Positions 8,206-17,490 are shown, counted from the first letter of the stretch. The stretch: 33,199 bases of DNA from Rudaea sp. (GCA_031291055.1 JARLJU010000172.1:1-33199); one strand, 5' to 3'. Program-made: numbers and translations. The notes: a model not told the origin generated them from the sequence alone.

Positions 8206-10545
8206 TCAGGGCAGCAGTTGCACCGTGTCGATCGCCCACATCGGGTCGATCCGGGCGCGGGTGAAGAACAGGCACAGGTCATGCACACCGCCGCCGTGCG
8301 GCAGCGTCGCTTGCAGTTGCGCCGTGTCCTGTCTCGTTGTCGCCGCGGGCAGCGCGATCGTGTCCAGCACGTCGCCGTCGCAGGTATCCTTTCGCACCTG
8401 CAACTCACCGGCAGGCGCCGCGCCTGGCCGCAAGACGACCTTGTCGGCATCTTTCCACAATTGGAAATTGTACGGCAGCGCCGCGGCGATGACTTCGAGA
8501 CGACGCATATTGTCCAGATCGGCATGCGGATAAATCCAACAAGGATCGAAGATGTCGACGCGATACACGGCCTCGCCACCGCCGCGAACCGGTCCTGGCA
8601 GCCGCAGGGGCAAGCCCAGACCGGGCTTGCACGGCAATAGCGCGTCGCTGTTCAGGCGCGCGAGTGAACCTGCATCGAGCACGCGTGCTTCCGGCGCCGC
8701 GAGGGCGCGGCCCTGCGCGAAGGCAACGGCACTGATCCAGGCCGGCAGCGCAAGCGAAACCGGCGCACGGTATGCCGCCGAAGCGGCGCTGGGCGGCGTG
8801 CGATCCAGCGAATAGTGGATGTCACCGAAGTGCGTCTGGTTGGATATCTCCACTTCCGCGCCACGGGCCTGGCGACCGGCCTTCGCAGTGATATCGGCGG
8901 CGAAAGCGCTGTCGGCAAAATCGATGCCCAGTGCGCGATAGCGATCCAGTTGCGCCGGCAGGCGCGACAGAAACCCGGCCCAGTTACGCCGCGATGGTGG
9001 CGACCACAGCACTTCCGCCAGCGCGTCAGCGCGCGGGAACGCCGCGTGCTCGACACGCTGTGTCGTGTCCATGTATTCCGACCACAGATTCGCCTGCGCA
9101 CCGAGCACGTGGCGTGCTTGCGTCGAATCCAATTCTTGCGGCGTCGGCTCGTAGGCATACACGTCGTCGAGGGAGACGACATCCGGACGACCCGGCGGTT
9201 CGTCGTGCCGCTGACTCTGCACGTGATCGAAATACATCAGCGGCGACGGCGCCATCACCACATCGTGTCCCTGTCGCGCTGCCTCGATGCCGCCCTTTGT
9301 GCCCTGCCACGACATCACGGTCGCACGCGGCGGCAGTCCGCCCTGCAGGATTTCGTCCCAGCCGATCAGCTTGCGGCCATGGTCATCGAGGAAACGTTCG
9401 ATGCGGGCAATGAACCAGCTTTGCAGCGCGGTTTCGTCGGCCACGCCGAGTTCGCGCATGCGCTGCTGTATGTGCGCCGAGGCCTGCCACTGGTCCTTCG
9501 CCGCCTCGTCACCGCCGATGTGGACATAGTTTCCCGGAAACAGGTCCATGACCTCGGTGAGCACGTTTTCCAGGAAGGAAAAAGTGGAATCGTCGACATT
9601 GTATAAATACGTGTGCACGCCCCAGTCCGGCGATACCGGTGGTCGCACACCGGTCACGCCCAGTTCGGGATAGGCCGCAATCGCCGCCTGCGCATGCCCC
9701 GGCATCTCGATTTCCGGCACGATCGTGATATAGCGCTCGGCGGCGAAGCGCACGATGTCGCGGATCTGTTCCTGCGTATAGAAACCGCCGTAGCGCGATG
9801 GCGCGCCATACACCGAAGCGGGAATCCGCCAGGCGCCGATGTCGGTCAGCTTCGGGTATTGCTTGATTTCGATGCGCCAGCCCTGATCGTCGGTCAGGTG
9901 CCAATGGAAAACATCGAGCTTGTGCCGTGCCATCTCGTCCAGCAGCTGCTTGATGAACTCAGGCGACTGGTAACGACGTGCTGAATCGAGCATCAGTCCG
10001 CGCCAGGCAAATCTGGGGTGATCCTCGATGTGGACACACGGCACGTCGAACGACACCTTGTGTGCCGTGTCCTGGGTCAGCCATTGCCACAGGGTGACGC
10101 TGCCATTGAACAGGCCGTGCGGTGTGCGCGCGATCAGGCGAATGCCGTGTGAGGCTACGGTCAATTCGTAACCCTCGTCGCTGCTGTCGTCGCGAACCAG
10201 AAACTGCGGATCGAGCACGAAAATGATGCCGTCGTCGTTTTCAGCGGCGTCGAACGGGCGCACGTCCAGATGAATGTCGCGCGTGCGCGCGAGCAGATCG
10301 GCGAAATAACGCGCGACGCCAAGCGCCGCCGGATTGCCCGACCGGATGTTCAGCGCTGCGCCCTGATGAAGGGTGAAATATCCCGGCGACAAATCGACGC
10401 TTGCCGGGAGCGGAATCAGCGACGGCGGCGGCGGCTTGTGCTGTTGCGGTGCCGACTGGCATGCAACCAGGATCAGCACGAGTACGAGCATCGCGATCCG
10501 CATGGCGGCGCGACAGAAATTGCACGGAAGGCTGGTTGTTGACAT
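8206..10545 (-). CDS. Beta-N-acetylhexosaminidase, GH20, lipoprotein
   Basis: GH20 enzymes release terminal GlcNAc or GalNAc from chitin oligosaccharides and glycans. This 779-residue protein starts with a lipoprotein signal: a hydrophobic run and lipobox LVAC with Cys29. It is therefore likely anchored in the outer membrane or periplasm. A GH20b-type N-terminal domain precedes the TIM barrel, which begins near FAWRGLMLDSARRYQSPE. DVFHWHLTDDQGW and the catalytic pair D346-E347 in YVHIGGDEAAKDQW are intact. About 200 C-terminal residues resemble an accessory beta domain. A second in-frame ATG at 10503 would give a minimal lipoprotein signal, and neither start has a strong ribosome-binding site. 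It lies downstream of the TonB receptor but is separated by a terminator, so it probably has its own promoter. It converges with the histidine kinase gene 9 bp away. Confidence 0.93.
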   Translation of the reverse strand: MSTTSLPCNFCRAAMRIAMLVLVLILVACQSAPQQHKPPPPSLIPLPASVDLSPGYFTLHQGAALNIRSGNPAALGVARYFADLLARTRDIHLDVRPFDAAENDDGIIFVLDPQFLVRDDSSDEGYELTVASHGIRLIARTPHGLFNGSVTLWQWLTQDTAHKVSFDVPCVHIEDHPRFAWRGLMLDSARRYQSPEFIKQLLDEMARHKLDVFHWHLTDDQGWRIEIKQYPKLTDIGAWRIPASVYGAPSRYGGFYTQEQIRDIVRFAAERYITIVPEIEMPGHAQAAIAAYPELGVTGVRPPVSPDWGVHTYLYNVDDSTFSFLENVLTEVMDLFPGNYVHIGGDEAAKDQWQASAHIQQRMRELGVADETALQSWFIARIERFLDDHGRKLIGWDEILQGGLPPRATVMSWQGTKGGIEAARQGHDVVMAPSPLMYFDHVQSQRHDEPPGRPDVVSLDDVYAYEPTPQELDSTQARHVLGAQANLWSEYMDTTQRVEHAAFPRADALAEVLWSPPSRRNWAGFLSRLPAQLDRYRALGIDFADSAFAADITAKAGRQARGAEVEISNQTHFGDIHYSLDRTPPSAASAAYRAPVSLALPAWISAVAFAQGRALAAPEARVLDAGSLARLNSDALLPCKPGLGLPLRLPGPVRGGGEAVYRVDIFDPCWIYPHADLDNMRRLEVIAAALPYNFQLWKDADKVVLRPGAAPAGELQVRKDTCDGDVLDTIALPAATTRQDTAQLQATLPHGGGVHDLCLFFTRARIDPMWAIDTVQLLP

Positions 10546-10592
10546 CGCGGTTCGTCGATCCGTCACGCGACATCGCGCGGCTGCAAGTCTCT

Positions 10593-10628
10593 CAAAAAAA
10601 GGCGGGCCAGGACTGCTCCGGGCCCGCA
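10593..10628 (-). terminator. Rho-independent terminator of the TonB receptor gene
   Basis: Read on the minus strand, GCGGGCC and GGCCCGC form a perfect 7-bp GC stem around a 12-base loop and are followed by CTTTTTTT. The arms lie at plus-strand 10602-10608 and 10621-10627, with the A-run at 10594-10600. It starts about 30 bp after the receptor stop codon and lies upstream of the GH20 start, so most receptor transcripts should end here. Confidence 0.85.
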
Positions 10629-10658
10629 ATCGGTTGGAGAACCGTGAAACGAGACGCT

Positions 10659-13454
10659 TTAGAACTTGAAATGCAGGGTCGCCAGGTACTCGCGGCCGGA
10701 CTTGTACATCGCCACCGGCTCGTACTTCGTACCCAGATAGCCCAGATAGGTGGAATTGAGCAGATTCAGTCCATCGAAGCTGATCGAGAGATGGTCAGTG
10801 AAGCGCCATGCGACGTTGGCATCGAGCTCCTTGTAACCATTGATCGTTTCCGATGGCGCGCCTGCCACGTAGCCGCCGGCCAGATAGCTGCTGCGGTAGC
10901 CGTACGAGATGCTGCTCGACCATTGGCCCTTGTCGTAGTAGGGCGTCAGGTTGAACGCGTTCTTCGAGTTGTACGGCAAGTCGCCGCCGCTCTTGGTGCT
11001 GGCATCGGAGTAGGTGTAGTTGGCGCGCACGCCGAAACCGGTGTCGGCCCATGGCTGCTGATAGCTCAGGGTGACGCCCTTCGCCGTGGCCTTGCCGCCG
11101 TTTACCGGACTCGTGATGCTGTAGTTGCAGAAGCCCGAAGAGTCGCAATCGCCGCTACTCAATCCGGCATAGACCGTCGGGTTGGTCACGACCAGCGAGT
11201 TGTACAGCCGCTCGGTGCTCGTTCCCTGGACGATGTAGTTCTTGATGTCCTTGTAGAAGAACGAAGCCGCCAGCACCGACTCCGGCGCGAAATACCACTC
11301 GGCGCCGAGATTGAAGTTGTTGGACTTGTACGGATCGAGGAACGGGTTGCCGCCGCTGCCGGTGAGCACCGAGTCATTGGTGACGACGTAGGGGGTTTCC
11401 TGATTGTACGGCGCCCATGCGATCACTTCGGAAGCGGCCGCGCGCAGGATCACGTCCGGCGATAGGTTGTAGGCGATATTGAACGACGGCAGCACATTGT
11501 TGTGGTTGTTGCTGATCGTCTCCAACGTGCTTTGGGTAATGTTGGTGTTGTCGATGATGAAGCCGGTTTCATCGATCCCCGTATGCACGAAACGCACGCC
11601 GAAGTTGCCGCGCAAGTCGTCGTTGCCGAAGTCCAGCTGCGCATACGCCGCGTCGCTGCTTTGCGCCACCCAGAAGCTGTCCTCATACAGATAAGGCGCG
11701 TACAGCGTCTGCGGACTGATCAGGTTCGGACTGCCGAGCACCCAGTTGATTACCGTCTGCCCATTGATTGGCTGCACATGCATCGTGGAACCCGGCCCGA
11801 AGCCCAGATCCGACAGCCCGCTCAGATCAGTCAAGGGGCCCGCGCCGACCTGCGTCAGGCTGCCGCCCTGCACGCCGCCTGTCCACACATCGTATTGTGG
11901 CTGGCTTTCATTGTGCTTGGCGAAACGCACGCCTACCTTCAGCTCATTGAAGAAGCCGCCGAGGTCCTTGGAGAAGTCGAACTGCGTGTAGTTGTCCTTC
12001 GCGTTGTACGGAATGCTGGCGTAGTTGCCGTTGAAATAGTAGCCGGACCAGTTCGACGGGTTTTGTGCGGCGGACGGGTTGGCGTAAGTGACGCCGTGGT
12101 TGATGTCCCAGCTGTAGCCGCCGAAATACACCGGCTCGATGAAGGCCTGGGTGATGTCGTCGTGCGACGTGCTGACGCCCGTCTGCAGGCTCAGCTTCCA
12201 TCCGTCGCCTTTGTAGACGCCCTTGAAATCCGCACCGCGGGTCTCGATCGTCGCCGTGCGCGCGTTGTTGTCGAAAACGGTCGCGGCAACGCCGGGACAC
12301 GTGGTTGTCGTGTGCGGATCGCAATTGGTGCCGCCGCTGACGACGCCGCCCGGACCCGGAGTGAAGCTCTGCACGCCGGCGACGGTGCTGTTGGTCCACG
12401 CCCAGAACGGATACATCGACTGGTTGTAGTTGTTGAGGTTGTCGCGCATGTCCATCAGGCCGAGATTGAATTCGAGCTGATCGTTCGGCTTCCACTGGAT
12501 GTTGCTGAAGCCGCTGTCGCGCTTCTCGGTCTGCTGGAAGTTGGCGAAGTTGAGTTCGTTCGGCACCAGGTCGGTGCTCTTGACCGTGCCGGCGGCAACT
12601 TCGGCGGCAATCGCCGGATTGGACGCTGCATAGAACGAAACCGGGTTGTAGCCGAAAATCTCCTCGCCTTGCCGGTCGGTTATTTGCTCATAGTGCTGCA
12701 GGGCGATGTCGATGCCGAAGGTGTGATCGTCGTTTTTCCAGCTGTAGAAAAGCGATGCGTCCGGTTTGCCGTCGTCAACCATCGTGTTGTAGTTGTAACC
12801 GACCGAACCGCTGAGCGTATTCGACGCCACATCGAGCGGCTGCACCGTGTGCATCATGATCGTGCCGCCCAGGCTGCCCTCAGGCAGACTCGCTTCCGGC
12901 GTCTTGAAGATTTCCAGCGAGCCGAGCGCCTCGGGCGCGAGCAGGGAGAAGTTGAAACCGCGATTGGGCGAATCGCCGTACAGCCAGATCGCCTGCGCCA
13001 CCGGATGGCCGTCGAGGAAGCTCAGGTTCAGGCTTGGATCGGTGCCGTCGATACTGACACGCTGCTCCGAGCCGAGCACACGATCCAGGGTCACGCCGGG
13101 GACCTGCGCAAGCGCCTCCGCGATGTTGGTGGCGGGGAACTTGCCGATATCTTCGGCGGTAATCGCCTCGATCGTATCGTTGGAGTCCTTCTTCTTCTCC
13201 AGCGATTTCTTCAGGCTTTCGCGGATGCCAAGGACCACGATCGTATCGAGCTCCTCCGGGCTCGCGGTGCTGCCGCCCTGCGCATTGGCAGGTGCCGGCG
13301 CGGTCTGCGCGGCCGTGGCGGATGCTCCATCCGGGGTCTGCACCGAGTTCTGCGGTGCCTTGGTCTGTGTGGCGGCATCCTGGGCATGCGCCGCGCCGAC
13401 AACGCTCAGGCAGGCCGTGATGCTCGCAGTCAGGATTTTCTTGCGGTAGTTCAT
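10659..13454 (-). CDS. TonB-dependent outer-membrane receptor, Xanthomonas-type
   Basis: This 931-residue outer-membrane active transporter has a Sec signal peptide ending AAHA at residue 24 and an Ala/Pro/Gln-rich linker. A TonB-box-like DTIVVLG starts at residue 70. A plug domain follows (ITAEDIGKFPATNIAEALAQ, then VPGVTLDRV), then a long beta barrel ending in a C-terminal Phe (LATLHFKF), as outer-membrane barrels need. The length and the LKKSLEKKKDSNDTIEAI linker fit the large sugar-uptake TonB receptors of Xanthomonadales and Caulobacter. The ATG at 13454 is preceded by a strong GGAGGGGAG ribosome-binding site, which rules out the longer frame from 13499. Beside GH20, glk and the symporter, it probably imports chitin- or glycan-derived oligosaccharides. 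The exact ligand is inference. Confidence 0.93.
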   Translation of the reverse strand: MNYRKKILTASITACLSVVGAAHAQDAATQTKAPQNSVQTPDGASATAAQTAPAPANAQGGSTASPEELDTIVVLGIRESLKKSLEKKKDSNDTIEAITAEDIGKFPATNIAEALAQVPGVTLDRVLGSEQRVSIDGTDPSLNLSFLDGHPVAQAIWLYGDSPNRGFNFSLLAPEALGSLEIFKTPEASLPEGSLGGTIMMHTVQPLDVASNTLSGSVGYNYNTMVDDGKPDASLFYSWKNDDHTFGIDIALQHYEQITDRQGEEIFGYNPVSFYAASNPAIAAEVAAGTVKSTDLVPNELNFANFQQTEKRDSGFSNIQWKPNDQLEFNLGLMDMRDNLNNYNQSMYPFWAWTNSTVAGVQSFTPGPGGVVSGGTNCDPHTTTTCPGVAATVFDNNARTATIETRGADFKGVYKGDGWKLSLQTGVSTSHDDITQAFIEPVYFGGYSWDINHGVTYANPSAAQNPSNWSGYYFNGNYASIPYNAKDNYTQFDFSKDLGGFFNELKVGVRFAKHNESQPQYDVWTGGVQGGSLTQVGAGPLTDLSGLSDLGFGPGSTMHVQPINGQTVINWVLGSPNLISPQTLYAPYLYEDSFWVAQSSDAAYAQLDFGNDDLRGNFGVRFVHTGIDETGFIIDNTNITQSTLETISNNHNNVLPSFNIAYNLSPDVILRAAASEVIAWAPYNQETPYVVTNDSVLTGSGGNPFLDPYKSNNFNLGAEWYFAPESVLAASFFYKDIKNYIVQGTSTERLYNSLVVTNPTVYAGLSSGDCDSSGFCNYSITSPVNGGKATAKGVTLSYQQPWADTGFGVRANYTYSDASTKSGGDLPYNSKNAFNLTPYYDKGQWSSSISYGYRSSYLAGGYVAGAPSETINGYKELDANVAWRFTDHLSISFDGLNLLNSTYLGYLGTKYEPVAMYKSGREYLATLHFKF

Positions 13455-13607
13455 GGTTCTCCCCTCCGGGACATGTGTGTGTTGTGGTAGCGGGAACACC
13501 TTTGTCGTATTCGCACTGCCGGACTCTTGTGGTTGCCTATCACGCTTGGGTCTTTCCAGTCTGTCTTTCGCTTTTGTTTTCTTTGCTCGTCTTTCCTGGG
13601 CGCATCG

Positions 13608-14621
13608 TCAGGTCACACGTTGTTGATCCAGATACCAGCCCGCCGCACCGAGCACGCCGAGTTGGCCGTGTTCGATCAGATTCACCGGCACCCGTTCCAG
13701 CAGCGCGCGCATCGGACCCTTGTCGCGGAAGCGCGCGACAAAATCGCTTTGCAGCAGGAATTCGCGGATCTGCGGAAGGATTCCGCCGGCCAGGTACACG
13801 CCGCCCTGCGCGCCATACAGCAGCACGAGATTGCCGACGACGCTGCCCAGCCAGCCGCAAAACACGCGCAGCGATTCCAGCGCAATCGGTTCCTTGTCCA
13901 CGATCGCGGCCTGAGTGATCTGACTCGGCGAAAGTGCCGCCGGCGCGGCGCCGCGCAAGGCGCCGATCACGGCGTGCAGGTTGGCCAAGCCCGGGCCGGA
14001 CAACACTTGTTCAACCGGCACGTGGCTCGCATTGCGCAACAGGCGGCGCAGGATTTCGATTTCCATTTCCGTCGACGGGGTCAGTGCAGCCTGGCCGGCC
14101 TCGGTGGAAAGAATCGTGGGTGGCGTGCCGGGAATGCGCACGGCGGCGCCGAGGCCCGTTCCGGGCCCGACCACCAGCACGGGGCCATCCAGCGGCCTGG
14201 ATGCCGCGGCGACACTGGTGACTTCCTGCGCGCCGACGTAACCGGCTGCGTAGGCGATCGCGGTGAAGTCGTTCACCAGCAGCAGATCGTCCAGTCCGAG
14301 TGCGCGGCGGATTTCCGTCAGCGATACGCGCCACGGAAGGTTGTTGTTGATGATGGCGTCGTCGAGCGCGTATCCGGCGCAGGCGATGGCGCCGCGCACG
14401 ACCGGCGTCGACGGCTCGGAGGCGAGAAAATCCTTAAGGATCGCGGCCAGATTCGGGTGATCCGCACAGCGGTACTTGCGATAGCTCGACACGACCGGCG
14501 CACCGGTACCTGTCTGTACCAGACCGACGCGGGCATAGGTGCCACCGACGTCGGCCGCAAGCAGCAGGCCGTCCGCGCTGCGTGCGGCGTGGGCAACCTG
14601 TTGACCGGCACTTCGAGTCAC
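13608..14621 (-). CDS. glk: Glucokinase-family hexokinase (glucose or GlcNAc kinase)
   Basis: This 337-residue cytosolic kinase phosphorylates a hexose with ATP. The phosphate-binding loop AADVGGTYARVGLV (D24-R31) and the catalytic Asp118 in LLVNDFTAIAYA are intact. The adenosine-side motif VVGPGTGLGAAV and the C-terminal VYLAGGILPQIREFL are also present, matching the bacterial Glk family in length and order. The start is GTG at 14621, supported by AAGGGAGA a few bases upstream. The TonB receptor lies 153 bp downstream on the same strand. Upstream is a regulatory region with a LacI-type palindrome shared with the divergent symporter gene. In this GlcNAc cluster, with no other hexose kinase in view, it may also or mainly act on GlcNAc; that is inference. 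Confidence 0.9.
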   Translation of the reverse strand: MTRSAGQQVAHAARSADGLLLAADVGGTYARVGLVQTGTGAPVVSSYRKYRCADHPNLAAILKDFLASEPSTPVVRGAIACAGYALDDAIINNNLPWRVSLTEIRRALGLDDLLLVNDFTAIAYAAGYVGAQEVTSVAAASRPLDGPVLVVGPGTGLGAAVRIPGTPPTILSTEAGQAALTPSTEMEIEILRRLLRNASHVPVEQVLSGPGLANLHAVIGALRGAAPAALSPSQITQAAIVDKEPIALESLRVFCGWLGSVVGNLVLLYGAQGGVYLAGGILPQIREFLLQSDFVARFRDKGPMRALLERVPVNLIEHGQLGVLGAAGWYLDQQRVT

Positions 14622-14691
14622 GCCGTCTCCCTTGGTCGTCGGCTCCCCGGCGCATATCCGCCTGCCAACGCGCCGCGAGTCTGATATTTGA

Positions 14692-14705
14692 TGACAACGT
14701 TGTCA
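14692..14705. promoter_or_regulatory. LacI-family operator (perfect 14-bp palindrome)
   Basis: TGACAACGTTGTCA is fully self-complementary with a central CG, the usual form of LacI-family operators. It lies 71 bp upstream of the glk start. On the minus strand a perfect -35 hexamer, TTGACA at 14706-14701, overlaps it, so a bound repressor would block polymerase at glk. The -10 is not clear. The LacI-type gene at 16363-17490 is the obvious candidate to bind it. Confidence 0.7.
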
Positions 14706-14908
14706 AGTGCATGCGTGGCGCGTCATGCCGCCGCCGCGATGCCGCACGAACGTGACCGCGTGGGAACCCGCGCAACCCAGCGATTCTGCGCTCTGCATGA
14801 GTTGTATTGGCACGACGATTGCTGCGGAGCAGCATCGGAAAGGACTCGGCAACGCGCGCACGGCGCTGGCGTGCAGGCGTGCAATCGGGACAGTTTGTAG
14901 GCAAGATA

Positions 14909-14918
14909 TGACAACGTT
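14909..14918 (+). promoter_or_regulatory. Partial LacI-type operator upstream of the symporter
   Basis: TGACAACGTT repeats the first ten bases of the perfect palindrome at 14692-14705, but the last four (ACGC) do not match. It may be a weak second site on the symporter side, or a decayed copy. The spacing between the two sites (about 217 bp) would allow a DNA loop; that is inference. Confidence 0.4.
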
Positions 14919-15045
14919 ACGCAGAAATGTCGTGTACGGTCATGCTGCGCCCGGCGCAGCTACGGCATCTGCGCAAAAATATACTAGTTTTAATGTGGAC
15001 AATATCCACAACTTGACTGACCTGCATCGCTTCCGGGGCCCATTG

Positions 15046-16356
15046 ATGATGAACAACGCAAATGCAGCGGCGTTGCCGCGATCGAGCAATCTGGCCTCCA
15101 TCGTCACCGTGGGTGTGCTGTTCTTCATCTTCGGCTTTGTCACCTGGCTCAACGGGCCACTGATCACCTACGTCAAGCTGGCCTTCGACCTGGACGACAT
15201 CAACGCGTTCCTAGTGCCGATGGCGTTCTATCTGTCGTATTTCTTCCTTGCCTTGCCGGCATCGTGGCTCCTGCGTCGCACCGGCATGAAGAAGGGCATG
15301 GCCCTGGGCCTGTTCGTCATGGCCATCGGCGCGCTCGCCTTCGGGCAATTCGCGACGATGCGCATGTACCCCGGCGCGCTGACAGGATTGTTCGTGATCG
15401 GCGCGGGCCTGTCCCTGCTGCAGACCGCGGTCAACCCCTACATCAGCATCCTCGGGCCAATCGAAAGTGCGGCGCAACGCATCGCGGTAATGGGCATCTG
15501 CAACAAGACTGCAGGCATCCTCGCGCCGCTCCTGCTCGGCGCGCTGGTTTTGCACGGCATCGGCGATTTCGCCGACAGGGTCGCCAGCGCCGACGCGGCC
15601 ACCAAACAGGCGCTGCTGAACGAGTTCGCGGCCAAGATCCATGCGCCTTACCTGATCATGGCGATCCTGCTCGCCTTGCTGGCCGTTTGGGTGTTGCGCT
15701 CGACCCTGCCCGAGGTCAAGGCCGACGAGGTCAATGCCGAAAGCACCGGTGGTTCCGGCAAGAAAGGCGGCATTTTCCACTTTCCGCACCTGTGGCTTGG
15801 GGTGCTGTGTCTGTTCCTTTATGTCGGCGTCGAGGTCATGGCCGGCGATGCCATCGGTACCTATGGACAGGGTTTCCGGTTGCCACTGGACGAAACCAAG
15901 TTCTTCACGGCATTCACGCTCGGGGCGATGCTGCTGGGTTACCTGGTCGGCCTGGTGGCGATCCCGCGACTCATTTCTCAGGAGCGTTATCTCGGTGTCT
16001 CGGCAGTGCTGGGCGTCGTCTTCAGCCTCGCGGCCCTGTTCACGCATGGCTATGTTTCGGTCGGCTTCGTCGCCGCCCTGGGTTTTGCCAACGCGATGAT
16101 GTGGCCGGCGATCTTTCCGCTGGCAATACGCGGCCTGGGCCGCTACACGGAGCTGGGCTCGGCATTCCTGATCATGGGCATCGCCGGCGGCGCCATCATC
16201 CCGCAGATCTTTGCGCACCTGAAGAACGCCGACAATTTCCAGGCCGTGTTCTGCGCGGTCATGGTGCCCTGCTATGTGTATATCTTTTACTACGCGGTTC
16301 GCGGCCATTGCGTGGGCGTGACGCGCTCGCCCGCTGCACCGGCTCCGGCAAACTAG
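15046..16356 (+). CDS. MFS sugar/H+ symporter, FucP/NagP type
   Basis: This 436-residue inner-membrane transporter has twelve predicted helices. It begins with a short polar tail and then IVTVGVLFFIFGFVTWLNGP, the FucP-family first helix. QTAVNPYISILGP and GICNKTAGILAP in the first half, and the EVMAGDAIGTYG segment in the second, are typical of the FucP/NagP/GluP branch that imports fucose, glucose or GlcNAc with protons. ATG codons at 15046 and 15049 are both possible; no strong ribosome-binding site is seen. The long upstream extension of the frame is non-coding in character. The LacI regulator gene starts 6 bp after the stop, so the two are probably one operon. Context favours GlcNAc (nagP), but glucose cannot be excluded. 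Confidence 0.88.
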   Translation: MMNNANAAALPRSSNLASIVTVGVLFFIFGFVTWLNGPLITYVKLAFDLDDINAFLVPMAFYLSYFFLALPASWLLRRTGMKKGMALGLFVMAIGALAFGQFATMRMYPGALTGLFVIGAGLSLLQTAVNPYISILGPIESAAQRIAVMGICNKTAGILAPLLLGALVLHGIGDFADRVASADAATKQALLNEFAAKIHAPYLIMAILLALLAVWVLRSTLPEVKADEVNAESTGGSGKKGGIFHFPHLWLGVLCLFLYVGVEVMAGDAIGTYGQGFRLPLDETKFFTAFTLGAMLLGYLVGLVAIPRLISQERYLGVSAVLGVVFSLAALFTHGYVSVGFVAALGFANAMMWPAIFPLAIRGLGRYTELGSAFLIMGIAGGAIIPQIFAHLKNADNFQAVFCAVMVPCYVYIFYYAVRGHCVGVTRSPAAPAPAN

Positions 16357-16362
16357 CCGGCG

Positions 16363-17490
16363 ATGGCGAAGACGACTGGCGCGGATGGGCGATTCCAAGC
16401 AGAATCGGACCAGACCGAACAGACGACGAAGCAACCGCCGGGAATGCGCAAGCCCACGATCAGAGATGTCGCCAAGCGCTCGCGGGTGTCGCTGAAGACC
16501 GTTTCGCGCGTCATCAACAATGAGCCGTCCGTGCTCGACCGCACCCGCAACAAGGTGCTGCGTGCAATCGACGAACTGAATTACCAGCCCGACCTGTCCG
16601 CGCGAAGCTTGCGCAGTGCAAAGTCGTACGCCCTGGGACTGGTCTACGACAACCCGAATCCCTATTACGTCATCAGCGTGCAGAGCGGGGTGCTCTCGGT
16701 GTGCCGTGAAACCGGGTTCGGCCTGCAGATCCATCCCTGCAATTCGTCGTCGCCGCGGCTGGCCGAGGAATTGTTCGACCTGGTGCGGCATGCGCGCCTG
16801 GCCGGATTGGTGCTGGCGCCGCCGATGTCCGAACGCAGGGAACTGATCGAATTTCTCGCCGCGAACAATATCAAGTTCGTGCGCATCATTTCCGCCGCAG
16901 CCGACCCGCACGACGGTTTCCCGTGTGTATTTGTGGACGACCGCGATGCCGCCTACGACATTACCGAGCATCTGATCCAGCTCGGCCACAATCGCATCGG
17001 TTTTCTGTGGGGTGGCGAATCACATCGATCCAGCCCGGAACGCTTCAAGGGCTATGAAAGCGCGCTCAAGGACTACGGCATTGCCGCGGACAAGAAGCTG
17101 ATTGTTCCGGGCGACTATTCGTTCGACGATGGCTTCCGCGGCGCGCGTAAATTGTTTGCACTGAAGGATCGGCCGACCGCAATCTTCGGTTCCAACGACG
17201 AGATCGCCGCCGGCGTGCTCGCGGCCGCCAAGGCGGGTGGCATGGACGTGCCCTACGACCTGTCAATCGCCGGTTTCGAGGACAGCCCTTTCTCCAAGCA
17301 GTCGTGGCCGGCTTTGACCACGGCCAAGCAGGCGACCGAGGAAATCGCCCGTCACGCAACCCTGCTCCTGCTCGCCGCACTCGAACACGCCGCCGACGCC
17401 GATGGCGCGGCGCCGCTGCAGAACAAGGGTTTCAGCCCGCAACTGGTGATCCGCGATTCGACCGCACGCGCACGTCCGCCGTCCACCTGA
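16363..17490 (+). CDS. LacI-family transcriptional repressor
   Basis: This 375-residue regulator has an N-terminal LacI helix-turn-helix at about residues 28-53 (PTIRDVAKRSRVSLKTVSRV) with the usual VSxxTVSRV recognition pattern and a hinge helix (LSARSLRSAKS). A periplasmic-binding-protein-like sugar-binding domain follows (ALGLVYDNPNPYYVISVQSG, FGSNDEIAAGVL, SIAGFEDSPFS). It follows the symporter by 6 bp and converges with eda. The first 27 residues before MRKPTIRD are extra, so the true start may be the ATG at 16444; neither start has a clear ribosome-binding site. Likely targets are the TGACAACGTT sites upstream of glk and the symporter. By position it resembles NagQ-type regulators, an assignment I infer rather than prove. 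Confidence 0.88.
   Translation: MAKTTGADGRFQAESDQTEQTTKQPPGMRKPTIRDVAKRSRVSLKTVSRVINNEPSVLDRTRNKVLRAIDELNYQPDLSARSLRSAKSYALGLVYDNPNPYYVISVQSGVLSVCRETGFGLQIHPCNSSSPRLAEELFDLVRHARLAGLVLAPPMSERRELIEFLAANNIKFVRIISAAADPHDGFPCVFVDDRDAAYDITEHLIQLGHNRIGFLWGGESHRSSPERFKGYESALKDYGIAADKKLIVPGDYSFDDGFRGARKLFALKDRPTAIFGSNDEIAAGVLAAAKAGGMDVPYDLSIAGFEDSPFSKQSWPALTTAKQATEEIARHATLLLLAALEHAADADGAAPLQNKGFSPQLVIRDSTARARPPST

Larger units (their letters stand above)
14622..15045. promoter_or_regulatory. Divergent regulatory region between glk and the sugar symporter
   Basis: This 424-bp stretch has no convincing gene. An open frame from 14707 that runs into the symporter lacks any coding character before 15046. 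It contains a perfect LacI-type palindrome at 14692-14705 on the glk side and a partial copy at 14909-14918 on the symporter side. A TATACT hexamer at 14980-14985 resembles a -10 box for the symporter but lacks a good -35. The local AT content from 14970 to 15015 is high for this genome, as expected of a promoter. Confidence 0.55.

Noticed and set aside
11502..13490. 662-codon open frame opposite the TonB receptor
   Set aside because: Antisense shadow with no recognisable domain, while the minus-strand frame is a complete TonB receptor.
14707..15045. Extended N-terminus of the symporter
   Set aside because: The sequence is operator- and promoter-like, and the protein has no symporter character before 15046.
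15211..16989. 592-codon minus-strand frame opposite the symporter and the LacI gene
   Set aside because: It spans two real genes on the other strand and shows only shadow composition.
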